Shown: one piece after another, positions 47,801-63,062 of the stretch
Layout: each line of letters begins with the position of its first letter
Position numbering within the stretch: the stretch's first letter is position 1
DNA from: Daphnia pulex
Lineage: Eukaryota; Arthropoda; Branchiopoda; Diplostraca; Daphniidae
Assembly (NCBI RefSeq): GCF_021134715.1
Contig: NC_060023.1
Location: 11,904,001 to 11,968,000 of the forward strand
Length of the DNA stretch: 64,000 nt
Direction of reading: 5' to 3'
Position numbers and translations under genes: made by a program
The notes under the pieces: generated by a model
Told to the model about the DNA's origin: nothing
What the model saw: only the letters and a program-made list of their open reading frames with translations
Database searches by the model: none

Positions 47801-50800
47801 ACCAATTGATAACACAAATATCAATCCCGGCTTTTTATCTCTCCTCTTGAGCGAACCAACTGTCTTTTATTCTGTCTCTCTATCTGCTTTTCCCCTCTAC
47901 TTTTGAACGGAATTTATGAAAAAAATAAGCGACGATCGAAAAAAGGATTGTCCGTCGTCGTCGTCTACTAATCAGCCCCTAAAAACTAACTCTCAAATAA
48001 CAGCTTGTGCTCCAGTTGTCCATGGGCTCTCTCTCTCTCCCGTCTTTTTGTCTTGTCTCTTGTATGCGCCTATGAACCTCTTGACTCTCTTTTTTTTAAT
48101 CTTATCTTTCTGTGTATGTCTTTTTTCTGGCCTCTACGAAAAAATATCGTCTGCCGACTTTTAAAGTCCTTCAAACCGGGACAGACGCAAAATGAGGTGA
48201 ATTTCAGACACACAATCCATCGCTTTTCCATTCACAATTTTTTTTTCGTGTCTTGATCTCTTCCAATTTTCCGTTCGTCTTTGCGTGGGGTCGGATGCTA
48301 AAATTCATATGCTGGTCTCGTTTCAAAACTACTACCACTACTACCAAACACACTGCTCTACTTGCTGCTCCCTATGCCTCCTATGCGCTTTAGACGTTGG
48401 CTTTTTGGAATCTCCCAACCAACCAAAAAAAAAAAAAATGAATTACGCGTGCGATAATCCAATTGGGTTGCCATACACCTCCATAACGAATTGAAGCTTG
48501 AGAAAACCTATCGTGGCTTGGGTGCTATATAAAAAAAGACAATGCTTGCTGTTTTTTTGTTTTTTATTTCGACTAACGTTCTTGTTTTTAAATCAAATGT
48601 CGACGTGATAACTTTGAAATTAATTTTGTTTTTTTTTTCCTTTTTTTCTTTCTCTCTTGTCTCGGGTTTGAATTGGCCCGTCGTCTTGTGTGTTTGTTTG
48701 TGTGATTGTGTAAAGAGCGGGAACGGCGAATCCGACGAGTACAGGTGGCGCCACCACACCGGCACCAGCTCCAGCCCTGCCGACTTACCAGCGGAGCCAG
48801 GCGGCTCTCCGTGGGCCCGCCAGCCAACAAAGTCAGCAGCAACAGCATTCCAATCACGGCATGAACTCGAGTGGCAACAGCAACAGCGTCGGACCATTCA
48901 CGCTGGCTTCGCCGGCTTCGGTTGCCCCGCCAACGCCCCACTCTCACGCTCCGCCCAGCGTCCCGCCCATGGGTAAATTGACTCGCTACAACTTTGTTTT
49001 GACTGTCTTTTCTAACCACCACCACAAAAAATGAAATGTCATAATCATTTGTTGATTGTCGTCGTTGTAGATTCGTCGCTTCCGTTGTCGAGTCCTCATC
49101 CACCAGCATCGAATGACCCATCGTCCAACTTTATCCCGTCGACACCGTCGGCCAGCGACCATAACATGACGTCGCAGGATCAGAACTGCAGCCGAGCCAC
49201 TCCTGGTGGAGCGGCCCACACTCCGGGTGGTGGACCTAAATCGAATCAAGCCGCCTATTCGCCTTACGTTGCCCTGCCGAGCGTCGACACCCCCGGTTGG
49301 CCACACTCGGCCGGTGGAGGTGGAGGCAGCGGCTCTTGTCACGCCACTCAGCCGCGCAGCAGTGCCGGGCAGCAGCCCGCCAGTTGTGGCCCTGCCACTT
49401 CAGTGGCCCCAACGACACCCAACGTCGGCGGCGGAGGAGGAAGTGGTGGCGAAAGAGCCAATGGCGGTGGAAGCACCTGCTCCACTGCCGATCTCTATGG
49501 AATCAAAAAGATTGTACTTCCTCAGAAAGAGTACGAGGAAGAACTCAAGGAAGGAGAAACCGCTCCTGGTCTGCTCTACGATTACAGTAACATGACGGCC
49601 TGGTAATAGACATGTCAGATTTTTCGTTTGTGCAACGTTTCATTCATTTTGTTTTGTGCACAGGTTGTTTCATCCGGTCAAGCGAATGAAAGTAGGCAAC
49701 AACTCCTCGAATGGGGACCGACCAACGGATTCCTCTGACGGTGGATCGTCTTGTAGCGGGAAGCAGATCAACGGCAACTTAATGGTAAGATGTTGATTCG
49801 TTTCTCTTTGAATGGCCATTTCTAAAGGAAACGTGTTTTTGAATTGACAGCTGGACATGGAAGCCAGAGATGCGATCGAGTACGACGAGGATGGCGTCCA
49901 CAACGGCCAATCCCGCAAGAGGAAGGAGCCCGACTCTGGTCGCGACGAGGACAGCAACTCGTTGAACTCGGCCAACGCAGCCGGTGGAGCAGCTAAACCA
50001 GTGAATCCAAGTTCGCTCTTCACCAGCGAGGGACTCCAGGCGTCCTATCAGGACTTGGACAAGATTTTCGACAATTCAGACGAGTCGAACGACACGTGCC
50101 CTGTGCCTACGCCGCCCGGATCGAACAAACCGGCCGGACTCCCAGAAGACACGGCTCTCATGGGACACGGCCACCACAAAGCGCCGCGTGGTGGCATCAC
50201 GGCAGCTCACCCGTCACCAGGAACGACCATGCTGGGCGGTCACCACTTGACGGCCGGTGGAGTCAACATTTTGGCCTCGGCCGAATTCTCCAACATGTTC
50301 CCGACGCCGCCATCTCACGAACATCCCATGCAATCGCCGTGCGGACAGATGGAAGGATCGGTGGATTTGTTGGGCGGCGACATGAACAATTCCGGGCACA
50401 ACGGCATCAAGAGTGAGCCGGGCTCCGGTCACTCGCTCAACGGCTGCAGTCCGACATATCTACAAGAGGACAGCGCTAACAAGGACTGGTCCTACGTCTA
50501 CCGCCCACCCACTGTCTGGAAAGTTGCCAATTCCTCCAAGTACGCGCCGCTTCCGATCCTGCCCAGCCAGACGATGAGTCCTTTATTCCTACCCGCGCCT
50601 TACCGGCCCTCTAGCAGCAGCAATAGCTCGGCCAATCACTCGTCGGGAATTGTGGAAGTGCCTCGCGGACCCATGATGCAGCAACAACAACAACAACATG
50701 CCTCGATCCGGCCGTTCCAGCGGCTTCAGTCGATGGTGTCTCCCATGCAGCAGCATTTCTCACGCGGTTCCGGTCCGGCGCCTTTCAGCCCCATCTCTCC

Positions 50801-53800
50801 GTCTCCGTACGGCATGGATGGTGGGCCGCCGCCTTTCGGCGGTATGCCCGGCCACGGGCAGATCCAGCGCCCTGGAATGAACATGGGCGGTTTCCCGCCT
50901 ACACTGAAGCAGCTGCTGCAACCTCAACAGGGTCAGGGTCAACCACCTGGGTTTCCTCAGCACCAGCCTGGATTCCCGCACCACCATCCACCGCAGCAGC
51001 AACTCCAGCTGCAGATCCAGCAGCAGCAGCAGCAACAACACCACCACCAACAACAACCGCAATCGGTCAACAACAGCAACAACATGAGCAACCACTCGAA
51101 CTTGCCCGAATGCCATTCTCTGATGGTGAACATTGTCCTGGGCGACTCGATGCTCAACATCTTCCGCGATCACAACTTTGACAGCTGCACCGTTTGCGTT
51201 TGCAGCGACGGACAGAATTGGGTGGGCACGATACGCGGGCAAGACGCCGTGTTTTACCTTCCAGAGTCGTCAAACGCGCGTTCGTCGTCGATGCGAGCGT
51301 TGCCCAGCTCATCGCAATTCCCCGGAATGGGTGGCGGTCCAGGCTCGTTGGGTCTGCCTCCTCCGCCGATGAACAACCTGGAGGAGGAAAGCTGCCGGTG
51401 CAACTGCGGGTTCAGCGCCCTGGTGAACCGCCACCTGGCCCATCAGGCCGGCCTCTTTTACGAAGACGAAGTGGAGATTGTTGGCGCCAACGCCACCCGA
51501 GATCCCGGCCAGTTTAAGCGCGGCTCCCTGTACGCCGTCTGCCACTCATCGGATAAACAGGAACAGCAGATGCTGATGCGATCTCGCATGCTCGACTGCG
51601 GACCCGGCCTTTCGCTCTACGGCCCGGAAGCCAACGGCAAAACTCCGGGCGGCAAAGGCGGCGACAAGGAGCCAGTGGACAAGGGCGACATCATCAGTCA
51701 GTCGATCGCTGCCGTCGTCATGGAAGCCTCGGCCCCCTTGGTCGACACGTTGCCCGTCGCCTTGATGGAACTGCTTCGAGAGCAGTGCCTGCTGGTCCAT
51801 CACTCGAGCAGTCCACTCTACCGGGCCGAACAGTTGCAAGCGGCCACGAGGAAGGCCTCCCTTTTGCACGCCCTCGACTACTCTGACGGATGCGAAACGG
51901 CCCGCAATGCCTTGACGTTAGCCTTACACAACAATTCTCCGATGCCCATGGCGTCTCCTGTACACCAGCAGCAACCTCCGCCACCTTACCAGCAACAACA
52001 ACATCAACAACACCAACAGCAGCAGCAACAACAACAACAGCACTGGAATAACGGACCTCAAACTCCCAATCCGTACGGTGGCATGTCCTTCAACCCAGGC
52101 ATGGGCGGATTTCAGGCAGGTGGACCTGTCGGTGGTCCTGGTGGCCCAGGATTCCAGGGCCCCAATTCCGGAAACATGCACCTGCCAATGAGTCCTTCGC
52201 TGCACAGTCCGACGATGCCGGTTCGAGGGAGACCGCCAACCCCGGCGTCCGTGGGCGGCATGCCGATGCCCCTGTCGAGTCCGGTCGGAATGGCCATGGC
52301 GCAAAGACAACCTCATCCTTCTCACGGAGCACATGGGCACTCGACCAACCATCCGTCGACTCTGTCTTCCGGCAACAACGGACCCATCGTCCATTATTGG
52401 CCGTTTTTGCACGTCCAGGGCCCCAATTCCAGCCAGGACGTGATCCGCGTCATGAGAACGTTGCAGCCGCTCCTGCAGGACAGCATCCAGAAGAAGAGGG
52501 CCGCCTCATTGTGGAGGGCGCCGTTCGCCGTGCAGGGTCCTCTGACTTGGCGTCAATTCCACCGGATGGCCGTTAGAGGCACGGAAGATCGTTGCGAGCC
52601 TCAGCCGATCCCTTCGGTCATGGCCGGCTACGATCGCGATTGGGTGGCCATCGGTCCGCTGGCCATTCCACACTGGGACCGGCTCCTGCTGGAACCTTAC
52701 AGCCGCCAGCGTGACGTTGCCTACATTGTTCTGGCTCCCGAAATGGACTACGTTTTGTCGCGGACGAAAATCTTCTTCAAGGAGCTCTCGGCCACCTACG
52801 AGATGTGCCGCTTTGGCCGCCACGTTCCCTACAAGGGCCTGCGGGACGGCATTCTCCGCGTGGGCAAGAGCGCCGCCGCCAAGCTGGCCAACGACGCGGT
52901 CGACGACTGGTTCAGCAACATCGGCGACTCGCCCATCGCTTCCCTCCTGCGTCTCTACGCCAAAGTCTGCCGCTACCATCTAGCGCCGACTCTCATTAAT
53001 ATGCCGATGGATCGAACTCTGCTCGATCCACCCGCGCCACCGTCATCCAATCGACCCATGAACGCCGTCCCGTCGCCCATGGCGCCTCCATCCACCACGC
53101 CCATTCATCCGGGCGATTTCGGCTCGGCCACTCAGAGCGGCATGGGACCGCCGAATCCGGGCGGATCGACGCCTCTTCAGGGTTCCTCCACATTCGGCGT
53201 CCATCACACGTCGACACCATCGTCCGGCATGACGTCATCGGACGGTAAGCCGACTTCCCCCAAAACGGAAGACGGTGCCGATGGAACGTCGGGTCACGGG
53301 GCTTCCGGTGCTACCGACGGATCGGCGGCCGATGACGAGGAGGTCGAACCTCCTTCCATCGTCATTTACATCGTGGATCCGTTCAGTTTCGGCTCGGACA
53401 ATTTGGACCTCGGGCGGTTGACGGCGTTGGGTCTTTTGCGTTGCTATCACCAAATGTTGTCGCTCCTTTCGGAGACGGTCCAGCTCAACGTGTCGCTGCA
53501 ATTGATTTCCGCCGACGCCATCCTCCAACTGGGCAAAGACGTGAACGGCGCCTCTCGCTACGATTCGCTCCGATCGCTGGCCCTCAACGTCTTTTCGCAG
53601 TGCAAGAAATTAATCTCACAGCCGTCGAACGTCAAATCGCTGACGGGATTCGGTCCGGCTGCCGCCTCTGACACGTTCCTCAAAGCCAAAGACGAGAGGA
53701 ATCGTGCTCCTTACAGGGTCTACATCCCGGCCTACGTCCTGGCGCCGACCAAAGACAGGACGGTCTGCGACCTCGATCCAGGCGTGTCTACCAACGGAGG

Positions 53801-55425
53801 GCCCGGCAGTGGCCCACTGTCATTCTTGGCCCGGCCCGACAAGTATTCCGTCCTCTACGTCAGCTACTGCTTATCAGAAGATCAGCGCTGGCTGATTGCC
53901 GCCTGCACGGACGAGCGCGGCGAGCTGGTTGACAGCTGCACCATCGGCATCGACGTCCCAAACCGAACCAAGCGGAAACGAGTCTCAGTCAGGCGGTTCG
54001 GGCTCCAGCGGCTCATGGATTTCATTCTGGGCGTCATTTCCACCGGAGTTCATCCGTGGAGGCTCGTCATTGGCCGCGTAGGTCGAATGGGCCACGGCGA
54101 ATTGAAAAGTAACAATCTAATTTTTAATTTCACCAATCGGATGGATTTTTAAAATGTCAATCTTTTATGTGTTTTCGCCACAATAGGTTGGAGCGCCCTG
54201 CTGAGTCGCAAAAATCTGTTGAGAGCCTCGCGACATTTGGCCGACATTTGCGGCCAGTGTTCGCTCGTGTTCCCTTCGCAGGCGCCCACTTTAGTGTCGG
54301 CCTGTCTGGTCTCGCTCGAGCCGGACTCTCACTTCCGCATGATGCCGGATCAAGTGACTCCTGACGAGCGTTTCGGTCAGCAGTCAGCCAACAGTCACCT
54401 GTCGACACCCGAGGACGCCTCTTGCACTCACATCCTCGTTTTTCCCACGTCAGCTACCACTCGAGTAAGTCGTCGTTTCTGCTCGCCTGAAGGAAAGGTG
54501 TTTCTTTTTTTATTCTAACTTGTTTATTCTTTTTTCTTACGCAGTCTCCTCAGACGACGTTCCACGAGGAAAACATCAACGGACCCGATTTGGGAGATGA
54601 CGATCTGCTCTCTGCCCTCAACGACGACATGGGCGACGGATTCGAGGGGATGAGCGGCTTTGACGACATTTTCATGACGTGGCCGGAAACGGACCAAGTC
54701 AATGACGGCACCGACGATTTGACGTCGGACATAACGGGCGGCAACAACGGCGGGATGAACAACATGGGCGGTTGCGGAACTTCTCGGTCACCTGGAGCTT
54801 CGCACGGTGGCGGCGGTGGAGGTTCGCCCGGCCGTGGCGGCATGCGCTCCAACATGAATCCCGAGTCGCCGTCGGGCATGGGCGGACACCACCACGCGGG
54901 CGGTTCCGGGCGGCAGAGTCCGCGAGCGGAGCAGGAGGAAGTGGGCACGCTGCTCCAGCAGCCACTGGCCCTCGGCTATTACGTGTCGACGGCGCCAACG
55001 GGCGACATGCCGTCCTGGTTCTGGTCTTCGTGCCCTCATTTGGCGCGTGCCTGCCCGGCTTTCCTCAAGTGCGCACTTCACTTGCACAACCACGCCGTCC
55101 AGCAGAATTCGGACGACATCCTCCTGCAGCAGCAGCAACAGCAAGTCAACAACTCGTCAAAGGTGCATCCGCTCGACTCGCAAGTCACGACGGATGTCCT
55201 CAGGTACGAAACGAATCTTTCTTTTTATAAATTGGGATGAGGTCGTGGGTCACGTTGGTATTGATTATTGATTTCGATTGGAAACCCCAAAGGTACGTCA
55301 TGGAAGGTTACAACGCCCTCTCTTGGCTGTCGCTCGATCCCAAGTCTCGTGATCGCCGCTCTTGCCTCCCCATTCACATCCAGCTCTTGGTGCAGCTCTA
55401 CCACGCCTTGGCTGCTTTAGTCTGA
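44803..55425 (+). CDS. MED13: Mediator complex subunit 13 (kinase module)
   Basis: Thirteen exons: 44803-44871, 45294-45811, 45872-46158, 46238-46585, 46646-47087, 47335-47673, 48716-48972, 49071-49602, 49664-49784, 49851-54108, 54187-54464, 54545-55203 and 55293-55425, giving 2746 residues. The N-terminal domain has [49 protein letters not shown] and [17 protein letters not shown] long Ser/Gly/Pro/Gln-rich middle follows. The MID/PIWI-like part starts near [20 protein letters not shown], and the conserved C-terminal domain has [35 protein letters not shown] and, at the end, [19 protein letters not shown]13 joins the CDK8, cyclin C and MED12 module to core Mediator. One exon is 4.26 kb. The fourth intron (46586-46645) is 60 bases without an in-frame stop. 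Confidence 0.96.
47674..48715 (+). other. Largest MED13 intron
   Basis: 1042 bases, T- and CT-rich, between a Ser-rich exon and an Ala/Pro/Gln-rich exon. CTACTACTAC runs near 47718 and 48330 and long T tracts near 48630. No nested gene seen; it could hold an enhancer but nothing specific shows. Confidence 0.6.
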
Positions 55426-57738
55426 AAACAACAACAAACACAACAACAAAATCATTTACAACCCCTCTGAAAAAAAAAAGAAAATTTGTTTTCCCCGTGT
55501 CGGAATTTCTTAATTTGACAGAAACAGAAGAAGAAATAATTACGATATTATTATTTAAAAGAAAAAGAAACTTAAAAAAGAATCGATGCCCTGTGCTGGT
55601 GTATGCACTTCGCAATATCCTACTCGCCTCACCCCCTCACACTCACACACAAACACAACACGCCACCATCCGTCATGACAAAAACAAAACTAAAAAAACT
55701 AAAAAAATAGTATAATATTACATAATGGCTCTACATAATGTTTTTTTCTTTTTTTTCTGTTGGTTCGTTCGATTGTTGGGTCTTTCTTGTTCCCTTCTCA
55801 TATTCGTTGACGATTTTTCTAGTGCAAAAAGTAAAAACACCAACAAAAAAAGAAAGAAAAAAAAAAGATGAATAATTAATTACATAATAATCTTTACAAA
55901 AAAAATTTGCGATGGATTTGTTAGCGTCGGGGGTATATATTGTGTTCCTCCTCCTTTCACGGTGTTGTTGTACCATCCCCCCCCCTTTTTTTCTATCTTG
56001 AAAAACTTAAAAAAAAAAGCAAAAGACAAAGGAACAATATCTTATTATGTAATCAGCTTTGTGATGGTGATGTTTTTTGTACAGGACAGTTCAATTTCCA
56101 AAGCGTTCATATGGGCCACATACCGTTTGTAATTCTGCTCCGAAATTATTTTTTTTTTCGTCTCTTCCTGTAATTTCTTTCGGTTTAATTTTCTTTTTGG
56201 ATGGATGGATTTCATTTATACGCATTTCTCCTCTTTACCTCTATCTCCCTCCTTTTTTTTTTAAATTTCTTAAAAAACTATTCTCGAAATATTTCCAGCG
56301 AAACAGCAGCAATACTGGCCGTTTTGTGAGCGAAAATTAATCAATTAGTTTGGGGGACAAACCAGCAACAAAAAAAAAAACCCAGGCAGTTTGTTGGGAT
56401 TTATTGTGTTTGGTTGTTTTGTCTCTGCAGGGCCTCTAGAAGAAAGAAGAGAATGATGATAATAATAAAATCTTATATATTTCAAGTGAATGACGGAACA
56501 CAGCCCTGCCTGACTTAGAGCAATTGATTGTGAGTAAGAAAAAAACGAAGGTGACATCTCGTCTGTTGTTGTTGTTTCCTAGCCCTCCCCTGTGCTGTAC
56601 ATTCTTCTTCTCTTTGTCCTGTCCGCTTAACTCCTCTAGTGTCAACACTCAAATCAACATCCTCTATTCATCAATTGTCATTACCTTAATTTTTCCTTTT
56701 GTGTGTCGAGAGAGAAATGTAGTAGGATGGGGTGGGCGACTTATTTTATGATTGTATCCTTTTTCCTTCCCTTTTTCAAAATCTTATCGAACGACAAGTG
56801 ACCGGAGATTCTAAAAACTAGACCGTCATTCTTCATCTTCTCTTGGTGGTAACATGTTTTTCTTTTTTTTTTCTTGAATTTGGTCAGTTCCTCTCTCCTT
56901 CGATTGAATTTTGTTTTCCTTTTGATTTCCCCTTTTGTGGAGGTGTGTGTCAAATCGAAACTCTGATCGTCCATTTTTGTCGCCGTGTAACTGGGAAGGA
57001 AAGAATGAACCACACACTCCTCATCCGATATGCATTTTGTACAAAACAGAAACAGCAACTTAACAAACCACAACAACACACAAACAACAACCATTCAATA
57101 AAAACAAGACTTATAATAAAATCCTGTTGATTTCGTGTGTGTCCCCCTTCTCCCCCCTGATTCACATTAACTCCCATACCTCCTTGTAAGCTTGTTTCTC
57201 ACCTCTCAAAATTGTCCGTGTCTCCACACACACACATAATTGAATTGTTTTTCTTTGAAATTTTGATGGCCTGACGGTTGTCGGGCAAAAAGTGAAAATT
57301 GAAAACTTTGGCCCGATGATCAATTGGCGATTGCGCTATTATACAAAAAATTGAATTTGTAATATGAATTAATATTATTGATTTATACTATTATGTCCAA
57401 AAGAAACTGAACTCTTTAAGTCCTCAATCTTTTCCCCCACGCCCATTTTTATTTTCATCCATTTATTATTCTCTCTCTTTTGATATTCCGTCAGCGAAAA
57501 GAAAAAAACACACACCTGCTTGCGCGAATACAAGTAACTTTTATACAGTAACCAACGCCAAAAACAGCCCCGTCCGTTTTCAAAATTTCGTGAGTATATT
57601 TGTGTCAATCCGAGTCATTAACAGGTTGATTGGAGAGTACAGCAGTTGAGTTAGCGGAAGAGTATTAAGAAAAAAAATCACTACTTTTACAGGAATTTCC
57701 AGACTACGAAGATTTTGGCGACCGCAAAACACTTTTTT
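55426..57738. other. MED13 3' UTR and HPD 3' flank
   Basis: About 2.3 kb of T- and A-rich DNA with no supported gene. A long MED13 3' UTR is likely; candidate polyadenylation signals are caataaaa near 57097 and aataaaat near 57114, followed by GT-rich DNA (gtgtgtg near 57135). Small open frames are composed of Lys, Phe and Ser runs and are dismissed. Confidence 0.5.
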
Positions 57739-59629
<1,891 letters not shown>

Positions 59630-60788
59630 GTTGCCGTTGGTTATTAACTAATCCACGATGGCGTTCGTACGTCCCAGGGTCACAAAGTCAACTGGCCACT
59701 GGTCATCAACAACAAGTCGACGTCTATGAGCTGGAACAGGGTCTAGCAGCCCTCCAATGACAAGCGCAGGTAAAAACGGAGCAACCAATGCACCAGGTGA
59801 GCGAGGGACAAAGTCGAGCCGCTTTTAATGCACTTGGCACGCGGGACACGTGAGATTGCAAACGGCCCCCCGACGTTATACTTTCCAACTATTTACTTCT
59901 TTTTGGGAAGATGAGGGGGGGGGCCATTAAGTCCACGACCTACGGGCAAATTTCACAATCTCGTAGCCCATCTTTTTTCTACTACCTAGTATTTATTTTC
60001 GGCTGTTATTCTGTTTTTCTGTTGCGTAGTGAAGGAAAAATATCATCGAGTGACCTTGCTTCTGGTTGTTGTTTCGGTAAAATAAATTGTTCAACATGAA
60101 ACTACAAGGATGTCGAGACACTTTTCGCATACCTGTTTTCGGATTGGTTCTTTCGACAGGTGTGTTACAGTCATTTTTCTAACCCCCAAGGCCTTTATTG
60201 CCATTCAGAATATTTACGTGCATGGCATACGTAATTAGATAATACACAAATGTTTCTCTCGTCGACTATGTAAAAATGCGAAATTGCTGGAATATGAAAG
60301 TTAATTATCAGGTTGGTGGTATCGACATTCTTTTTCTCGCTATATCACCGCTCTTTTTTTAAATTCTGAATTTGGCTTATTCTGGCGCGTTTCGTCGAGT
60401 TTTAAATTTTTGAAAAATGTTTTTTCTTAGGATTCAAAATTCGATCAGGCAACATTGCTAGAAAACGCCGATTTCTCTTTTTTTCTCTTATTTGGTTTAA
60501 TTTGATAAATATAGGTTGTATCTATGCGCTTTATTATTCACTTATTTTCGTGGTATTAACACTAGTCCAGTCCAGATAACAAGTTCACACGTGACACGGT
60601 CGACGGACAAACGAAAGAGATCACATTTCAACGTATTCAACGTAAGTTAGTCTTGTCACAGTCTTGTCTGGTCTTGTGTAACAACTGCGGTTACTAGTGT
60701 GCGACGGGTGTGGACTTGTTTCTTATTAAAACTTATTATTTCTTTGTTTTATCTAGGAATATTATTAACTTAAAAAAAAATCATCATC
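59630..60788. promoter_or_regulatory. Divergent region between HPD and the PhnD-like gene
   Basis: About 1.16 kb, AT-rich. A GGGGGGG run lies at 59915. A cacgtgacac string near 60589 contains a CACGTG E-box. The leader of the PhnD-like gene ends in an A run just before the ATG at 60789. No gene recognised. Confidence 0.4.
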
Positions 60789-61854
60789 ATGAGTGAACAT
60801 CAGAAACGTCCTCTCCAAATCATAACTTATCTAGTCCCGGGCTTGAATGTGGAATTGTTCGAGACTCTGGCCCAATATCTGGAGAGTTCTTTGGGCAAAG
60901 AAACAACACTTGTTTATGAATCCCGCTTTATTGGCCCTCAGCCTGATCGCATTGATCCATTCAAGAACAAAACTGCAGACTTAGGTATAAAATTTTCGTG
61001 TTTACATCACACAACTTTAGTAGGTGATGATTAATGGTTTTATTTTGTAATTATACCTCAGCATTTGTAACTGGAGCATCTTATCAACAGCTGGTAAAGG
61101 AGAACAATGTCGACTGGGAACTTTTGCAGGTTGGAGCAGTTTTTCCTCATCTGATAAAAGGAGAAACTGCAGGATACTTTGCAGATATCATAATCCACAA
61201 AAATTCTCAGTAAAGAAACACCTATATATTTTGAAATGTTCATTAAAAACAGATTTTCACTCTTCTTTTTTATTATCAGGGAGAGGATCAAAGATTTTCT
61301 GGATCTACGTGGGGCAAATTGGGCCACCAATAGCTCCAGCTCAACAAGTGGCCACTTTGTGATGCTCAAGGCTCTTAAAGAGTATGGAGAAAATCCGTCC
61401 TTCTTTGGAAGTGTACTTAGTGAGTTGAAAGCATAATTGACACATGAAAGATGAAGATGTTTAATGCATTGCATTTTTGTTTTCAGATTCCGGCTCTCAT
61501 TTGAATTCTATTCAAATGGTTGCCTCCCGCAAAGCTGATGTGGCATCTGTCGATTCGAACGTTCTGGGCTACGCGATGGCCAAATCTCCGTCCCTAGCCA
61601 AAGATCTTCACGTCTTCAATTCCATTGGTCCACTTTCGCCTTACCCGATTATGGTTCGCTCGTCGTTGCCGGCCGAAGAAAAGAAGGCCATTTGTGATGC
61701 TCTACTCCAGCTAGAGGGGGTCGCGCCATGGAATAAACGCTGTGCTGATTTGAGGCTGTTACGCTTTGTCAAGATTAACACAGATATTTATTTGGAGGAC
61801 CGCGAATCACGTGATTCGCTCGCCAATTTGTCAGCTTCTGTTCGCTACTATTAA
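60789..61854 (+). CDS. PhnD-like solute-binding-domain protein (cytosolic, animal)
   Basis: Exons 60789-60984, 61062-61209, 61280-61419 and 61487-61854 give 283 residues. The chain resembles the periplasmic-binding fold of bacterial phosphonate or phosphite ABC transporters: ITYLVPGLNVELFETLAQYL, an LVYESRF strand, TADLAFVTGASYQQL, then DLRGANWATNSSSSTSGH (the anion-gripping Ser/Thr loop position), SHLNSIQMVASRKADVASV and an end block IMVRSSLPAEEKKAICDALL. No signal peptide, lipobox or TM helix is present, and no permease or ATPase gene is near, so it is not an ABC uptake component. It probably binds a small oxyanion or phospho-compound in the cytosol, or has an enzyme role. Four introns-exons of normal host size argue that it is a resident gene. 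Confidence 0.75.
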
Positions 61855-62259
61855 ATGGGGAAACTCATTTTTGCCTTTTTAAAACGGAAACTCACTGGAT
61901 CTGTTCCTGTCCCGCAAACACATTTCCAATTGTTAGGTCGAATATCCATTATAAGTTAAAAAATGTGATGTCTAGTTTATCAAAATTATGAGCTTAGCGT
62001 GGTTTGAGGAAAAAAGGAAATAAATATCTGTTAAAAGTTATGCGTGTTTGATTGATTTTCCTGCACACAACTATCACGTTTTATTTAAGGCGCTCATATT
62101 TTTCAGATATAAAAGAAGGCTGGTCGATAGCTCTATCGCAATCCGTAACATTATGACATTATGTAATAATCCGTGAATAATCAGTGAAGAGGATGGGTAT
62201 AAACCTCGCCATGAAGTTTGTTCTCTCTTCACTAGAGAGTGCTGCAGTCTATTTGCAAA
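61855..62259. other. Spacer between the PhnD-like gene and NDUFS8
   Basis: About 400 bases. It holds the 3' UTR of the first (AATAAA near 62020 in ggaaataaatatc) and the short promoter of NDUFS8. Nothing else seen. Confidence 0.5.

Positions 62260-63062
<803 letters not shown>

Noticed and set aside
50760-52979. Long minus-strand open frames (157-162 codons) opposite the big MED13 exon
   Set aside because: They mirror a 4.26 kb GC-rich coding exon with strong codon bias; composition is Leu, Arg and Val runs and no domain or splice signal supports them.
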